The translations under genes and the position numbers were made by a program. The notes beneath the pieces are model-generated. The model was not told the DNA's origin and did no database searches. It saw only the letters and a list, made by a program, of their open reading frames with translations. From Terebella lapidaria (taxonomy: Eukaryota > Annelida > Polychaeta > Terebellida > Terebellidae), in contig OX424555.1 of assembly GCA_949152475.1 (NCBI GenBank), positions 58,013,977 through 58,077,976 of the forward strand: a stretch of 64,000 nt of DNA, written 5' to 3'. Positions 13,741-25,375 of this stretch are shown here, piece by piece (positions within the stretch are counted from its first letter, which is position 1; each line of letters begins with the position of its first letter).

Positions 13741-13809
13741 TCGACCCTAATTGATAAATTCTTATTTGATTATTTCAATGTCAGAATTGTTAATCAACTG
13801 GTATTCTAA
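13552..13809 (+). CDS. Unrecognised 85-codon ORF in tandem unit
   Basis: An ATG-initiated open frame begins MIENKIKVPTWEGSVYMG and ends at a stop after VNQLVF. The same start occurs in the first tandem copy at 12906. There the frame runs through the duplication junction into the second unit's upstream frame, giving a 159-codon chimera ending at 13385. The copies differ by few changes, and both retain the frame over the shared part (about 58 codons). I recognise no domain, signal peptide or membrane segment. The stop, AATAAA-containing spacer and next ATG arrangement looks compact, as in a mobile or viral genome, but nothing in the protein proves that. It could equally be a fortuitous frame. 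Confidence 0.3.
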   Translation: MIENKIKVPTWEGSVYMGIPVIQEHKIERRNTITKSPPCTIYLSCGLERKLRLLPFRHPFPSDSTLIDKFLFDYFNVRIVNQLVF

Positions 13810-14149
13810 GAATTTCTCTCACACTTTTTACCACCTGAAATACTCGACAATTATCACAACAATTATCACTCTCGCTACATAACCACTATACGACAATTAA
13901 CTTTTTTTCTGTACGGGAAATGTACGGTACAATGTTCTCTGACATCCCCTGTCCGGCTGAGACCTGTCTCCCTGATGACGTGGATGCCGGTGTGGGCGAG
14001 ACTGGTCAAGAGGATAAATCGCCAGAATTCCGTCTTATTCCGTGACCTGGGACAACGTCCAATTTCTTGGTGCGGCCCACCGACAAACGAAGGAGCACAA
14101 GAACCAGTTCTTCCTTGGATGCTTGTCGTTTGCTTCTCGGAACAGTCAT
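13810..14149. other. No feature seen
   Basis: This 340-bp stretch sits between the 645-bp tandem duplication and the 172-bp tandem repeat. It has short open frames without recognisable motifs and no repeat structure that I can see. Confidence 0.4.
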
Positions 14150-14590
14150 ATTTATTTTGGAGGCAACCAACAGTTACAGAGACACGGCATTATCACCACT
14201 GTATTTCTTGGGTCAAAAAATAGGAGGTAGACACCGAAATGTTGCCTTAATCTGCCATAGCAGCTGAAATATAGCTGGAAACGTGATTTTACGAATTTCC
14301 CGGGTTTTTGTGGCAGCCATTTTGGATATTGAAATAACCAACAGTCAGAGAGACTCAGAACTATCACCATTGGATTCCTTTGGTCAGAAAACGTGGGGGT
14401 AGACACCAAAATTTTGCTTATAACTGCCATAGCAGCTGAAATATAGCTGGAAACGTGATTTTACGAATTTGCCGGGTTTTCCTGGCAGCCATAATGGATC
14501 TTGGAACAACCAACAGTTACAGAGACTCAGCAAATCACCATCAGATTCCTTGGGTCAGAAAACCTAGGGATAGACACTAAAATCACAAAC
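14150..14590. repeat. 172-bp tandem repeat, about 2.6 copies
   Basis: The string 'gccatagcagctgaaatata' occurs near 14253 and 14425, giving a period of 172 bp. Flanking parts ('aaccaacagtcagagagact'-type and 'tagacaccaaaatttt'-type) recur with the same offset, the last copy being partial. It is non-coding. Confidence 0.85.
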
Positions 14591-14737
14591 GTAGGTGCAG
14601 TAGATCACTGTGCAAAAATTCAGCTTTGACCCCCAAATGTCTACCTTATGGGCTTTTTGACCTAATTTTGGTAGACTAGCATCCACACAGCTGAAGGTTT
14701 ATATTGGTGACGGGTATCCCGGGTTTTTTTTCCCAAG

Positions 14738-14962
14738 TTGTCTTACCCGGGAAAGGGGGTGGGGGGGCTTTATAGGGGGTGGGGGGGGGGGGGTGGGGGG
14801 CATATTGCAGAAGATGAGGAGGGGGAGGGGGTAGAAAACCGACAATCCCGGCAAATCAACATTAGAGAAAATGTTGAGTCTCTCAGCTGGGGCATATTGC
14901 AGAAGATGAGGAGGGGGAGGGGGTAGAAAACCGACAATCCCGGCAAATCAACATTAGAGAAA
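14738..14962. repeat. G-rich tract and 92-bp tandem duplication
   Basis: Runs of up to 12 G (14760-14800) precede two copies of a purine-rich unit that contains 'catattgcagaagatgagga', at 14801 and 14893 (period 92 bp). The G-runs could form quadruplexes. Just upstream, 'atcccgggtttt' and 'acccggga' (14716-14756) form a small inverted pair. Confidence 0.8.
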
Positions 14963-15050
14963 AAAAACCTGGGCACCGAATGTACAATGCATGCATCGTA
15001 TGCACACGAGAGAAGATTAGCAAACGTAAAAAGTGTTCTCAACAATGTAG

Positions 15051-16850
15051 GGTGGTGCCATTTCCGACGCTGCCGATGTGGAGCTGGACGCATTCATCCC
15101 TGGTCCCACAGACTGGGAGGTTCTGAGATTGCGTGGTGTGGTATGTGTCAAACGAATTCTTGTCCTACATATATACTGTTTGAAGGGGCTAACAGTTGTG
15201 GAGCACGTGCCTCACCGCTACTCCAGGGAGATAAAGACGCGATCTCAGCTGGTCAGTCCTGGGGTGCTCAACGCGAATCCTTCTACCAATGAGGGGACCA
15301 TCAAAGTTATGGAGATGTTGCATGAGTATGTTCCTACACACGATACCACAGTGCAACCGATTCTGATTAACGGCGATGGCCTCAGCGTTGAGAGAATGCA
15401 TACATGCAAAGATGCTCGTAGTCGGGCGCCAACTTCGAAGGGCAGATTTGATGGTCTACAGGTCGCTCCACAAGAATTCCACCACGAAGCTTTACACTTA
15501 CAAGTAAACCATTTGTTATTTTGATAGGTAATCAATCACCTGAGCACATGTGATTAATCGCTTTAAAAAAATTGATGCAATTCCGTCATTGACATACATG
15601 TATTTTCAAGCAAACCATGGACCAATTCTACTCGGTTTCGACAATCGGTTCACCTGAAACTTTGAACAACGTCAAAGAGTACATGTACATGGGACATACC
15701 GCAGTGAAACCGAAAGTGCTAGACAATTTCAGTCATGTTTGGGACTTGATTGAGGCGAGTTTCATCATCAGCACATTATTGTGCCACGCAATCATGTTCA
15801 CAAGACACCAATCTCTTGATTATATACAATTGATAGCTGATGATATGTGCATTTATGTAATTTTGTACATTTCTGAGACAATTATGGATAATAATCTCAG
15901 GGCCGTCATTTCCAAATAGAATTTGAGGGGACATCAGTGTCTGGGATGGATTAATACGAGAGTGATAGGCTCCACACATCGGGTCTGGGGTTACCAGGCG
16001 CCACGTGCTACATTCTGAGCATAAACTGTCCTCTACCCACTCTAGACCCCCTACCTTGTCCAGGAATCACGGCCCTGATGATTGGCTCATGTATCAAATA
16101 AAGTGTGATGACAAAGCATTATTCAACAGTTGATAATCCATGGCCATGTAGTCCTGCTCGCCATGCTGCTTTCTGATTTGGATGGCCCTGATGACAACAC
16201 CGGCAGACTTCCCAGAGGGAAAAAGCGATCGAGATTCCTGGTTGGATAAACTCGCCAACAAACTTGTCAACCAAGTATGGGAAGTTCCAAGCCGAGACAC
16301 AACCAGACTATTTTCTGCGGGATACCAGGACACTAAACGAAAATCCACGAAGGACATTTCAATCCTTTGCAAATGTGGTGACATGAGTAATTATGCGTAG
16401 CGTACATATACATTATTAGTAAGCAATATTATTAATGTGGAATATGTAAATGGAATGACAGCCTTCCTGATTTAGACCTATTGTTTTGGTGGAATGGTTC
16501 ACTCAGCTTCTTCATCTGAGACAAGCCGATGCTGCAACGAACTGTGTCCAGTAGGGATGTTCCACTCTGGCTGTGTCACAACTGACCAATCCTCGGACGA
16601 TGACTGGTACTGCTCACCAGCTTGTCGAGATAGTGAGACGTACATATACTGTGTGTGCAAGAGGCGTCGCGGCGTGGAAGATCGAGAAATGGTCCAGTGC
16701 CAGTGAGAGGATGGCTGCGTCAGACAAGAGTGGTACCATCCTCGTTGTATCGGCGTTGACGCAGATGATTTGCCTGGCAAGCATTACGATATATGTTATT
16801 GTATTTTTACACTTCAAAATACACTTCAATGTTCCAATTGTCGCAGATCT
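15051..16850 (+). pseudogene. DUF6589-type gene fragment with PHD fingers
   Basis: A first exon candidate (acceptor AG at 15049-15050, 15051-15503) encodes a stretch ending in INGDGLSVERM, DGLQVAPQEFHHEALHLQ. I recognise this as the DUF6589 pattern (G-D-x-L-S/T-x-E-R, then RLDGL..x-E-F-H). A GT donor at 15504 and an AG acceptor at 15610 join in phase to QTMDQFYSVSTIG (15611 to about 15800). A later piece (about 16220-16384) reads WLDKLANKLVNQVWEVPS and ends with CKC. The next piece (16494-16790) carries two PHD-finger-like Cys/His blocks: CCNELCPVGMFHSGC with WYC..AC, then YCVCKR with EWYHPRC. An in-frame TGA at 16704-16706 interrupts the second finger. The middle of the normal protein is missing between the second and third pieces, while middle-like pieces lie downstream at 17.9-19.3 kb. 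The gene is therefore rearranged or two partial copies adjoin. Such genes are multicopy in invertebrates and probably mobile-element related; the function is unknown. Confidence 0.65.
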
Positions 16851-16911
16851 ATAGATGGTTGTGTGAACATATTCTTTCCACAAACACACAGACGAATAAT
16901 TCATTTTTCTT

Positions 16912-17691
16912 TAGAAAGGGACAACGTCGGTACCGCTCTATTGTAGTTAAATATAATACCGCTTATTTTGTTAAAGGATACTCTGATGCCCCATACACAT
17001 ATACTGAAATAGATGTGGCAAATATGGTTCATTTTCTCATTGATAACATTTTTGTGGAATTTGGTGGTCGAATATTTCAACAAACTATTGGTATTCCCAT
17101 GGGTACAAACTGTGCATCATTATTGGCAGACCTGTTTTTATACTCGTATGAATCAGATTTTATCCAACATTTACAACGAGGAGGTTCTAAAAAACTAACA
17201 TGTAATTTTAATTTCATTTTCCCGATACATAGGCGATGTATTGTCGCTAAATAATCCCAAGTTTGGTGATTATTTGAATGTCACATATCGTAAGGAACTT
17301 GAAATTAAGAATACTACTCCGCTAATTTTTCCAACTATCTAGACCTGAGGTTGAAGATTGATAATGATTCTAACCTGGCAACTAGATTATATGACAAACA
17401 TGATGATTTCAATTTTTCCATAGTCAATTTCCTTTTTCTAAGCATCAACATTCCTATGTCACCAACATAGGGTGTGTTTGTTTCTCAACTTATACGCTAT
17501 TCCAGAGCTAGTTGCAAGTATGAGGACTTTGTTTATCGAAGTGCCCAGCTAGTCTCTAAACTGCTGCGACAAGGATATGTTTTACCAAGACTTATAGCTG
17601 CGTTTAAGAAATTTTATGAACGTCATCAGAATCTGGTTGATAAATACACCAAATCCATGTCTGCCATGCAACTAGATCTATTTTCGTGTTA
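16912..17691 (+). pseudogene. Penelope-like reverse transcriptase, decayed
   Basis: The plus strand encodes, in order, AYFVKGYSDAPYTYTEID, then GGRIFQQTIGIPMGTNC and LLADLFLYSYESDF. After a frameshift near 17225 come YIGDVLSLNN, YLDLRLKIDN, LYDKHDDFNFSIVNF, VSQLIRYSRA and KFYERHQNLVDKY. This order (G-I-P-M-G-T-N-C, then the catalytic Y-x-D-D box, then L-I-R-Y-S-R-A) is that of an RT lineage I associate with Penelope-like elements. The catalytic box reads YIGD instead of YxDD. There are at least two frameshifts and one stop, so it is inactive. No GIY-YIG endonuclease domain is visible. It abuts the PHD region, so it probably inserted into or beside the DUF6589 gene. Class assignment (Penelope-like versus another RT) is less certain than RT itself. 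Confidence 0.75.
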
Positions 17692-17911
17692 ATTTTGGGG
17701 AATTCATAACGGGTTTCACTAGTGGGGCAGGAAATGCTCACTCTTTCCGGAACACCTGATTTCACCTCCTAATGGCCATTTTTGGGGGTTCATGAGTTTC
17801 CCTGTCATTTTTGTTTTCTCTCACTTCGTATGCCTGAGATGACTTTCTGTCCATGGACTATGAGATTGGATAACGGACCCTGTTTTGTTTGCTCGGTATA
17901 CTTAATACTGG

Positions 17912-19309
17912 GTATTGATTCCACGTCTATTGCTGCGAGTTGTGTAAAAACAAGTCCCAAGAGGGCGCCGACAAGCTGTTGCCCGACACCTCCCAGCTCC
18001 TCGGGCGCTGTTTGTGGCACCTCTCGTTTCGTGACATCGTGCGAGAGGGTGACGGCGAGGTGCTGATACCAGTTCCAATATCACTTCCACACTTTTGGGA
18101 GCATAACAACACGCATTACAAGCCAATTGCACACGACTTTCTGGCATGTATGTTAACACTAAAGTATGGGTAAAAATCAGAGGCGTATTTATGCACAGGT
18201 CAACGAAACCTATACCTAGGGCGCTAAATTGTATCTGGAGTCAAACCCACGTGCAAAACATAGGCATAGAGCAACATCAACTGAGGCAACACACACTCAC
18301 AACCCAATAAAGAGCAATACAAAGTCTCATTTCTCTTGACCACCGCAGCTCAGATAAATATGCAAATTTTGAAATGACATTGTCATTGGAAAATGATGTT
18401 TGTGGAAGGGGGATGAAACTATAGGAGTGCCAAAAGTCTAAGTCCCTCTGCGCCTCCTGTAAAATTATACTGATGAACAGGTGTAATTATGTTAAGTGCC
18501 TCAACATTACCTTGCAAGTATTATTTTTCAAATATCAAAAATTTGTCACATGTTGGTAGCGGTTGGCGGAGCAGCAGACGAGAGGATGAGACACGAGCTT
18601 ACCTGGGAGCGCCTCGAAAATCTCTCGTCGACCAGGGGCAAACTATGGCCTGGACTTGTGTAACGAATTTCTCAACAACCAATTCAAATGCAGGCGTGTA
18701 AAATTGTCACTACCACTTTTCAAATATCCCAGCCCTAATATTATTTGTGTGTGTAATATGATATCATTTTGAGCCTGGTACTCCACACACACGCTCACAC
18801 CAAGAACAATTCGATCACACCGGGCCTGGGGCTGCAACTCAAACAGCCCCATTTTAATCCGCCCCTGTGTAAATGTCCATGTCCAAGCATGTCCATGTAG
18901 ATTTAATGTTATTTCCAGCTATGATTAAATTCAGTCGCGGCAACTATAGCGACCGGCAACTCGAACGTGTGAGCAAGGTATGTGGAGGGTTCGGGCGAGG
19001 CATCGACGGCACCGTGTCCGACATCGTTACAGGGTGTGACCCCCATGAAACCTCACGTTACCACCACAAAGACAGGTCGGACAAGCTCGTCAAGGAGGTG
19101 TCTGAGTTCGCTGGCCACTACAAACGGCAGAACTTCTTCACCTTTGTTGCCAAGAGAAAAAAGCTGGTGGAGTCGGGACCTTGCGACGGAGGTATGCTCT
19201 GAAGAACCCCTTCAAGCTGGGCCAGCATCTCAAGAGCACGTCGATCTCCTTTGACCGGTGGAACAAGCTACGCAAAGACACTGCTCGCAGAATTAGAGAA
19301 GAACATTAA
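17912..19309 (+). pseudogene. Further DUF6589 gene pieces
   Basis: The piece at 17940-18172 encodes LLPDTSQLLGRCLWHLSF, then the RDIVREGDGEVLIP stretch and HNNTHYKPIAHDFLA. This fits the DUF6589 segment 'D-x-x-x-E-G-D-G ... Y-x-x-E-A'. The piece at about 18905-19200 encodes YSDRQLERVSKVCGGFGRGI, then HETSRYHHKDRSDKLVKEV and FFTFVAKRKK, fitting the later part of the same family. A frameshift near 19190 leads to ALKNPFKLGQHLKS and a stop at 19307-19309. In an ordinary member these pieces would lie between the first two and the last pieces of the 15.05-16.85 kb fragment. They now lie downstream of it, separated by the reverse transcriptase. I see them as a second partial copy or as the displaced middle of one gene. 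Confidence 0.5.
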
Positions 19310-19397
19310 ACCATGGTATTCGTGCCTACCTATCCATAATGACATTACAAATTTATCAATTGCTGGTTTTTGCAAATTTGTTCACCTACTAGTAAAG

Positions 19398-19672
19398 TTA
19401 AGTTAAAGTTATCTGATCACATTTGATAATAGCGCTCTTTTCAGTCGAACACTTTAACCCCAGTCTGCCAGTGAGTGAATGTACTTGGAGCAGCCACACT
19501 CAAAGCGCTCTATACAACACCCATTATCAACCGGTACCCATTTAATCCTGGGTGAAGATAGACAAATTAGTGGTAACTGCCTGCTGAAATAGCTCAGCAG
19601 CCCAGGTCGAGACTCGAACCCATGATCTTTGGATTACGAGTCCGACGCCTCACCAACAGCGCCACTCACTCC
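19398..19672 (-). mobile_element. tRNA-derived SINE
   Basis: The minus strand begins GTGGCGCTGTTGGTGAG (box A-like, 19649-19664) and carries GGTTCGAGTCTC (box B, 19609-19620). A 7-base anticodon loop between them would read CGT, resembling tRNA-Thr. Downstream it continues into a non-tRNA body with 'accactaatttgtctatctt', 'gagcgctttgagtgtggctg' and a tail near 19400. The tRNA part lacks a proper acceptor stem pairing and is joined to a body, so it is a SINE and not a tRNA gene. RNA polymerase III would drive it from the internal boxes. Confidence 0.8.
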
Positions 19673-19689
19673 ACTGTATGCTTGTGTTC

Positions 19690-21470
19690 CCGGCCCCCTC
19701 CCTCCCCTAGAAAGTAGGAGTCATTTTGTGTGTATTGGTACTTTCAAGGATTTATTGACATGTTATATGTTTCATTTTCAATCGCTGGAGCTGTCTGAAC
19801 TAGAATCTGTGTCGACGTGTTGGGCATCTTGCCTGGAACAACGAGAGCAACATCTCCCTGCTTTGCAATAAGCTTCTATTTCGGCTTCTGTAACTCCTGG
19901 AGTTTGTAACGCTAAGAGGACTTGCCGACGTAGACAGCCATCATTGTTGCCTCTCGCAATTACCAACATCTATTCGTCGACCCATTTCGTGTGCAGACTT
20001 CGTTTTGGAATCTACAGTAGCGCCTTTGCCTGTCGGCCATTTCGCCCCGCGCGGCCCACTTCCTGCCAATATAGCAGGGAAGATTGAATTTTATCTATTC
20101 AGTCTCGAATGAAACTTCAGTAAGAAGTACGTGCAGAATACCCTCATACAATTGAAATATGATGCACGTGTAAATGTTCAATATGATTCGTTGTCGAAAG
20201 TAAAAGTATCTTTAGCATGGTCCTTGCCAGAGAAACAATTTCTGAATGGTCTGTTTCATGCATTCTAACCTACAGCACATTTTGCGATGGTCCCCAGTGA
20301 ATAACATATTCCACGTCATTTATCTGTACCCCCAGTCCAAACGCTATGGTGGCGATGATACATCGACACAGGGATCCCGGTTGCTTGGATGCAGACGCCA
20401 GACTCTGGGTCCAACTGGCCGTAAAACATTTCTACCAGCCCCTGTCCCGGGAGACCCCCCGACCCTGGCCAATAGTCCTCACCCAGGTAGGTGCTGAAAG
20501 CCTCCATCGGCTCAAGCATTGCTGATTGATTCCTGGAAATCGTGTAACACTTTTCAGGTAAATTATTTCTTTCTTTTTTTAAAATGACAACTAGTATGGT
20601 AACAGAATGTCTAGGATGCATGTCTCTTGTCAGGGTTGCGGTCAGTGCAACAAGGGCAATAGATGTGTTCTTCGATTTTAAAAAAAATTTATATTGAAAA
20701 TTATTCTTGTCATATAAATTTTGTTCTCGTTTTAAGTTATTCTTGGCCAGTTCGAACCACAAATTAATCAATATTCAACTTATTACACATGTATGCAAAA
20801 ACAGTATTACTAGAAATAAACGTCGATTCCATATTTCATACAACAGGCACCATAATCTCAGGCCATAAAACAAACCAATATGCATGAGGTATTATTTTCG
20901 ATTAGGCCCATTTAAAAGCTAAAACAAACAAACACAATATTATATCAGTTAATTTTATTATGTTGAAATAATGATATTTGCGAACTATTACAAGCGTATG
21001 TTTGTATGAGAGGTGTACAGTAGCTCGAATATGCTTTCGCATGTAAAAATACATGTGTCATTTGGCTTCGCATACAAGTGGATTTTATATCTCGTCCGTG
21101 TCTCGCGTGACCAGATTTGAACGAGAAGGGGCAAAATGGCCGTAAAAATATGTGAAATCGATGGAAACTGAAAAATATCGAGTGAGCAATACTGTGTCAC
21201 TCTGCATGTATTGAGCATCACACTTTAGTGCCATACGATGCGGTACGCCCTTTACCATGTTTACACTTTCTGAACCAAAGGTGTCATGTGGCCAAACAGT
21301 CGATAGACTGTAAACATTGGCCAATAGTGGGGCTAGTTAGCTGTATGCTCTGAGTTGTGTGACCGATGAGGTTCAGTTGTCGAAAACTCATGTGCAGTTA
21401 CCATGTGGGGTTAAACTCCGTTAATACTTTGTGGGGTTCATTTTAGATTTCTAAATTTTTTAATCATTTG
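19690..21470. other. No recognised gene
   Basis: I see no gene or clear repeat. A 151-codon open frame on the minus strand (20316-20771) includes AMLEPMEAFSTYLGEDYWPG but matches nothing I know and has no visible splice context. The stretch 21430-21527 is the left half of a dispersed-repeat copy ('ttgtatactaattctatcc', 'gtagaaacaacat') whose right half resumes at 35683. Confidence 0.4.
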
Positions 21471-22119
21471 ATGGGCTGTTGTATACTAATTCTATCCAGT
21501 GTACGGTAGAAACAACATATAGTCCATCACACCAGCGAAACCGACTAGCGGAACGCGCGTTCCCTCGATCAAAGATGGCGAGCGGTAGGTTTTGCTTCGA
21601 TTTGTTTAGCCGAAGAACATGGAATATTTCACGTTATTTGTATGTTTTGTGTTGTATGTAGATGAAGAACATATTACTCCGGACAGCAGACATTATAAAC
21701 AGGTTGTATGCCACTTAAAACGCATAAACAATGAATATTTCTTATCGCTGAAAACCCGCACTGATTAACGGAACGCAATACAATGATTTACGGAAAGCGC
21801 CAGACAATTTATGTCCCGATGAACGGAACGCGCAAAACCATGTTGCATGAAATAAATGAATAAACCAACATGTGACTCAACAAATAGGTGAAAATAACTG
21901 TTATGCACACGTGTGTTTCTTTCATAACGTCGAAGAGGATTCCTCACTATAAAATTAGGAACATTATGATGTTATACTATCATTTCTCAATTTAGGAAAT
22001 GTATCGTGTTCGAAGAACATTTTAACACGAATGCCAATTTTCTCCCTGAAAATATAGATATTGCAGGCCTAAAATTCCCAATAAAATTGGCCAGATTATG
22101 TAATATACTAGTATTATAG

Positions 22120-22245
22120 GTAATTGACTAGATACAGTGTTTGAGGCCCGAGGTCGTGTCTGGGCCGTAGCACGCACGAGCTTGCGAGTGCGTCCGCGGC
22201 ACAGACACGACCGAGGGCCTCAAACACTGTATCCAGTCGATTAAC
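22120..22245. repeat. Foldback palindrome
   Basis: The left arm, starting TAATTGACTAGATACAGTGT and continuing to about 22165, is matched by its reverse complement ending at 22245. The short centre is rich in GC ('cacgcacgagcttgcgagtg'). It is an almost full-length palindrome and looks like a tiny non-autonomous element nested in element A. Confidence 0.85.
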
Positions 22246-23484
22246 TTATTATTATACGCCGCATTATGATATGCATACCCCTCGGGAGAGACTGATTACA
22301 AATGCTGACATTTATTTTCTAGCCATTTTAGACCCTGGAAGCAAATATTTGTATGGACATTTTCATGTACTACAAAACCAAAAAACGTCATTTCGCCAGC
22401 GCATGAATACGTAAACTTCAAAAGACCGTCGGTTGCTATGCGCGACGCAGGTCGATATGAAGGCGGTCAATACCGCAATATATCGGACCGATTGCACTCT
22501 GTGTAATTCATTGTAGCATTTTTTGTAGGCATATAATAATCAATAGTACAAGTAGGCCCTACCAAAAAAATTTTGTGGGTGTTATTTATTTTGTGTTTTT
22601 CTTGTTCGTTTTTGTTTTTGGCGTTTTACTGGTCATTTTTATGCCGAAAAATTTCCACCTTTGGAATTTATTTTATCAATCACTAATATCCCTATATGCC
22701 ATATGTTTCGAAATGGTATATGGTTTGTATCACTCTTTAAATATAGACCGAAAAGAGCATAAAATAACCAGAATGGTTTCCAGATCAGTACTGTTACAGT
22801 AATGGTTGAAATTAGTATTATGAAAATATGGACAGTCATTTTGTGGAATTTATGATCGATGTATTCGTTTCAGCTTCGAATTATAAGCTTTGACCTTGAT
22901 TTATTAACACGAAAAATGATCTGCACTGAAAATTGCCCCATGCACAAAAAAGTTATACCGATACAAAAACGTTTTATGGTTATCCATGATCTATTTAACA
23001 TTTCATGACATTGTAATAGTGATATGAAAATATGTGTACTTGCAGAAAAACCAGCATGAGATATTACTGTCCACCAAGTACCGGTCGGTACGAATCAGTC
23101 GGCACCCTATTCCGCTACTATGTTGAAAAACATGAGAACAGTAAATTTTCCTCACGACGATACCATGGAAAACTTATGTACGTTCATGTAAAATGCTTTG
23201 TGGTCAGTTATAAATGAAGGTCTATAGGCTATGCCTACTTAACATACTACACTCATCACAAAATCTTACTGATATTAGAATATAAATAATATTTCGCGTG
23301 TGGTTGAAATCAAGCACTTAGATTTAATAGTAATTGTCTCATTCCATTCCTCAGTGTACATCAAAGCACACTCTGGACATAATATTCTGAATGTACATAT
23401 CTGTTTGTAAAGTCCAGTTAAGATATTGTGAGGTGCGTGGTACGGTATCAAATGTACATAGATAACATACATGTAACATGATGT

Positions 23485-23799
23485 ATAGCCATAGACATAG
23501 AACAGAGATGGACTGCCAACTCTGATATCAATCTCTCTGTTTGTAGTTATTGAACTTGAGGTCACAAAAGGTCAGAGGAAGAGGGTAGTTACACTTCCGT
23601 TGTTAACCTATAACGTCGTATTGCCATTGTTCAATCTTGACGATCTTCTGAGTGATGATGTCACGTACGATATTTGACGCATTTTGACAATTCAATTTTC
23701 CATGAAAACGCCAAACCGGAAATAAAGTACCCCTCTTCCTCTGGACGCAAGCTCAAGGTCACAGAGTACGAGTTGGCAGTCCATGTTCTATGGTATAGC
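23485..23799. mobile_element. MITE with ~95-bp inverted ends
   Basis: The left end contains 'catagaacagagatggactg' then 'ggtcagaggaagagggta'. The right end carries, inverted, 'catagaacatggactgccaa' and 'ccagaggaagaggggta'. The arms flank about 120 bp of non-coding DNA. It is nested in element A. Confidence 0.75.
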
Positions 23800-24293
23800 A
23801 TGATGAATTGCGTACAGTGCGGCTCACCATCTGAATTCTCAAGCTATAAATAACTCATTCAAGCTCATGTCAGTGATGTTTGCATAGGACTACATGGGCC
23901 TGCATTTCATAGTCACGCACGGAACACCTCATTATTATATTTTATTGTTAAATTTGACCTTCATCAATATAGGCCTACCTGGTGGATAACACTGTCGTCA
24001 ACAGCTGTCATGTCTGAAATATATGAATATACCTTCAACACTACAGTGAACAAACATGGATACAGTTCGGAGATCAAATTCTTAGCTGGAAATTTCATGT
24101 TCATGACTTCGCGTTCCGTAGGTCAACTCTTTGCGTTCCGTTAATCGTTTGCAAAGTTGATCTTCGCGTTCCGCTGATCTTCGTGTTTTCTTATCAGCTC
24201 ATTTTCGACGCGATACACCCATATTACTATTTAATGCAGGTGCTTTACCTGACTAACCAATCCATAATTTTGTTTTATGTATAGATCACATGC

Positions 24294-25010
24294 ACATATC
24301 GCCCTAATTCGCTGCATCGGCCGGAAAATTTCTCGAAGCAAAACCTACCGCTCGCCATCTTTGATCGAGGGAACGCGCGTTCCGTTAGTCGGTTTCGCTG
24401 GTGTGTCCATGGGCCAAAGGGGGTTACCCTGCCCCCCATGAGGGAATTTAGCAGTCATATATATTAATGTAGCCTGTTATATTAGCGTTCAGAATCTGCT
24501 TGTTTGCAAAAAATATGTTGAGGACAACAATGTTTTTTAAGCCTTCGAAGTGTGATACCCCCCTTTGACCAAAAATGCAATTTCGGCATTTTTCTGTCAA
24601 AATCAATATCACACGCGATCTCTTTTCGCTTGTAAAATTAATAATTTTTGACACAGAACGATGGTATTTGGCAAATCATTGTACTTCTATATCAAACACA
24701 CTATGCAATATTATTTGAATCTCATTTTAAAGTTGCCTAGCAACCGTTGCTGGGGAACATTTTTTTTCTTTGAAAGTTTGGTTAATTACCATAATGAGGT
24801 TAAAAATTGTGTAAAACCCATAACAATAAATTATTGTAACAATTAATTATAATGCAGAACATATATAGACATGTTATTACCAGCCATGTATCCATAGCAA
24901 CGATCAGGTTACCTTAGCAACCAATGACAATATGAAAATATCATCGCAGATTCGTTACATATTACGAAACACAGCGTTTATACTTGATTTTATGAACGGA
25001 TAACAATGCT
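24294..25010. repeat. Left arm of 715-bp inverted repeat pair
   Basis: This segment is an inverted, highly similar copy of 34968-35682. It begins ACATATCGCCCTAATTCGCT, runs through the 73-bp element A terminus (24333-24405) and then through 'ttagcagtcatatatattaa' and 'gttgcctagcaaccgttgct'. It ends near 'tatacttgattttatgaacg'. It therefore holds the right end of element A plus about 600 bp of adjoining DNA. Confidence 0.9.
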
Positions 25011-25375
25011 CGAGTTATTGATTTTCTGCAAGACATGTCAACCCATTTAATCAGCTTCCACATACCGGATATATCAATATCAATTCTCATCAATAAGATG
25101 TCAGACTGTCCACAACTATCACAATACATGCTACAGAAATGGAAATATTTATAAAACGTTTGCGTGCTTGTTTTTGTGTATCATTGTAAAAATTACTCCG
25201 CAAAGTAAAAATTCACAAGTAAAAGATCTTAAGATGGAATACATGGTATCACAAGCCATGTTATAGTTAACGGGAATAAACCACTTTGATACATTTCAGT
25301 TGCTAAAATACGAATGAGTACAAATGAGAAATGAGAAACGAATGAGTAAGAATGAGAAATTTCCAATATTTTAAT

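Larger units (their letters stand above)
21528..24405. mobile_element. Element A: DNA transposon, 73-bp TIRs, TCCAT duplication
   Basis: The termini 21528-21600 and 24333-24405 are inverted copies of 73 bp. They start CACACCAGCGAAACCGACTA and end at TTCGA, with about one mismatch in what I read. TCCAT stands directly outside both ends (21523-21527 and 24406-24410), a 5-bp target-site duplication. The inside shows no intact transposase. It holds a 126-bp palindrome, a nested MITE, a weak THAP-like scrap (21997-22095) and several subterminal 'cggaacgc' motifs. The superfamily is not clear: a 5-bp duplication occurs in some hAT-type groups, but no hAT motif is visible. A second copy of the 73-bp terminus lies at 35570-35642. 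Confidence 0.85.

Noticed and set aside
14738..14820. Promoter or CpG island
   Set aside because: The G-runs are simple repeats next to a tandem duplication; no start site or downstream intact gene supports a promoter.
19600..19672. Functional tRNA-Thr gene
   Set aside because: Box A and B are present, but no acceptor stem closes and the sequence continues into a SINE body.
20316..20771. 151-codon minus-strand open frame
   Set aside because: No recognisable family or compositional sign of coding; kept only as a note in the gene-free stretch.
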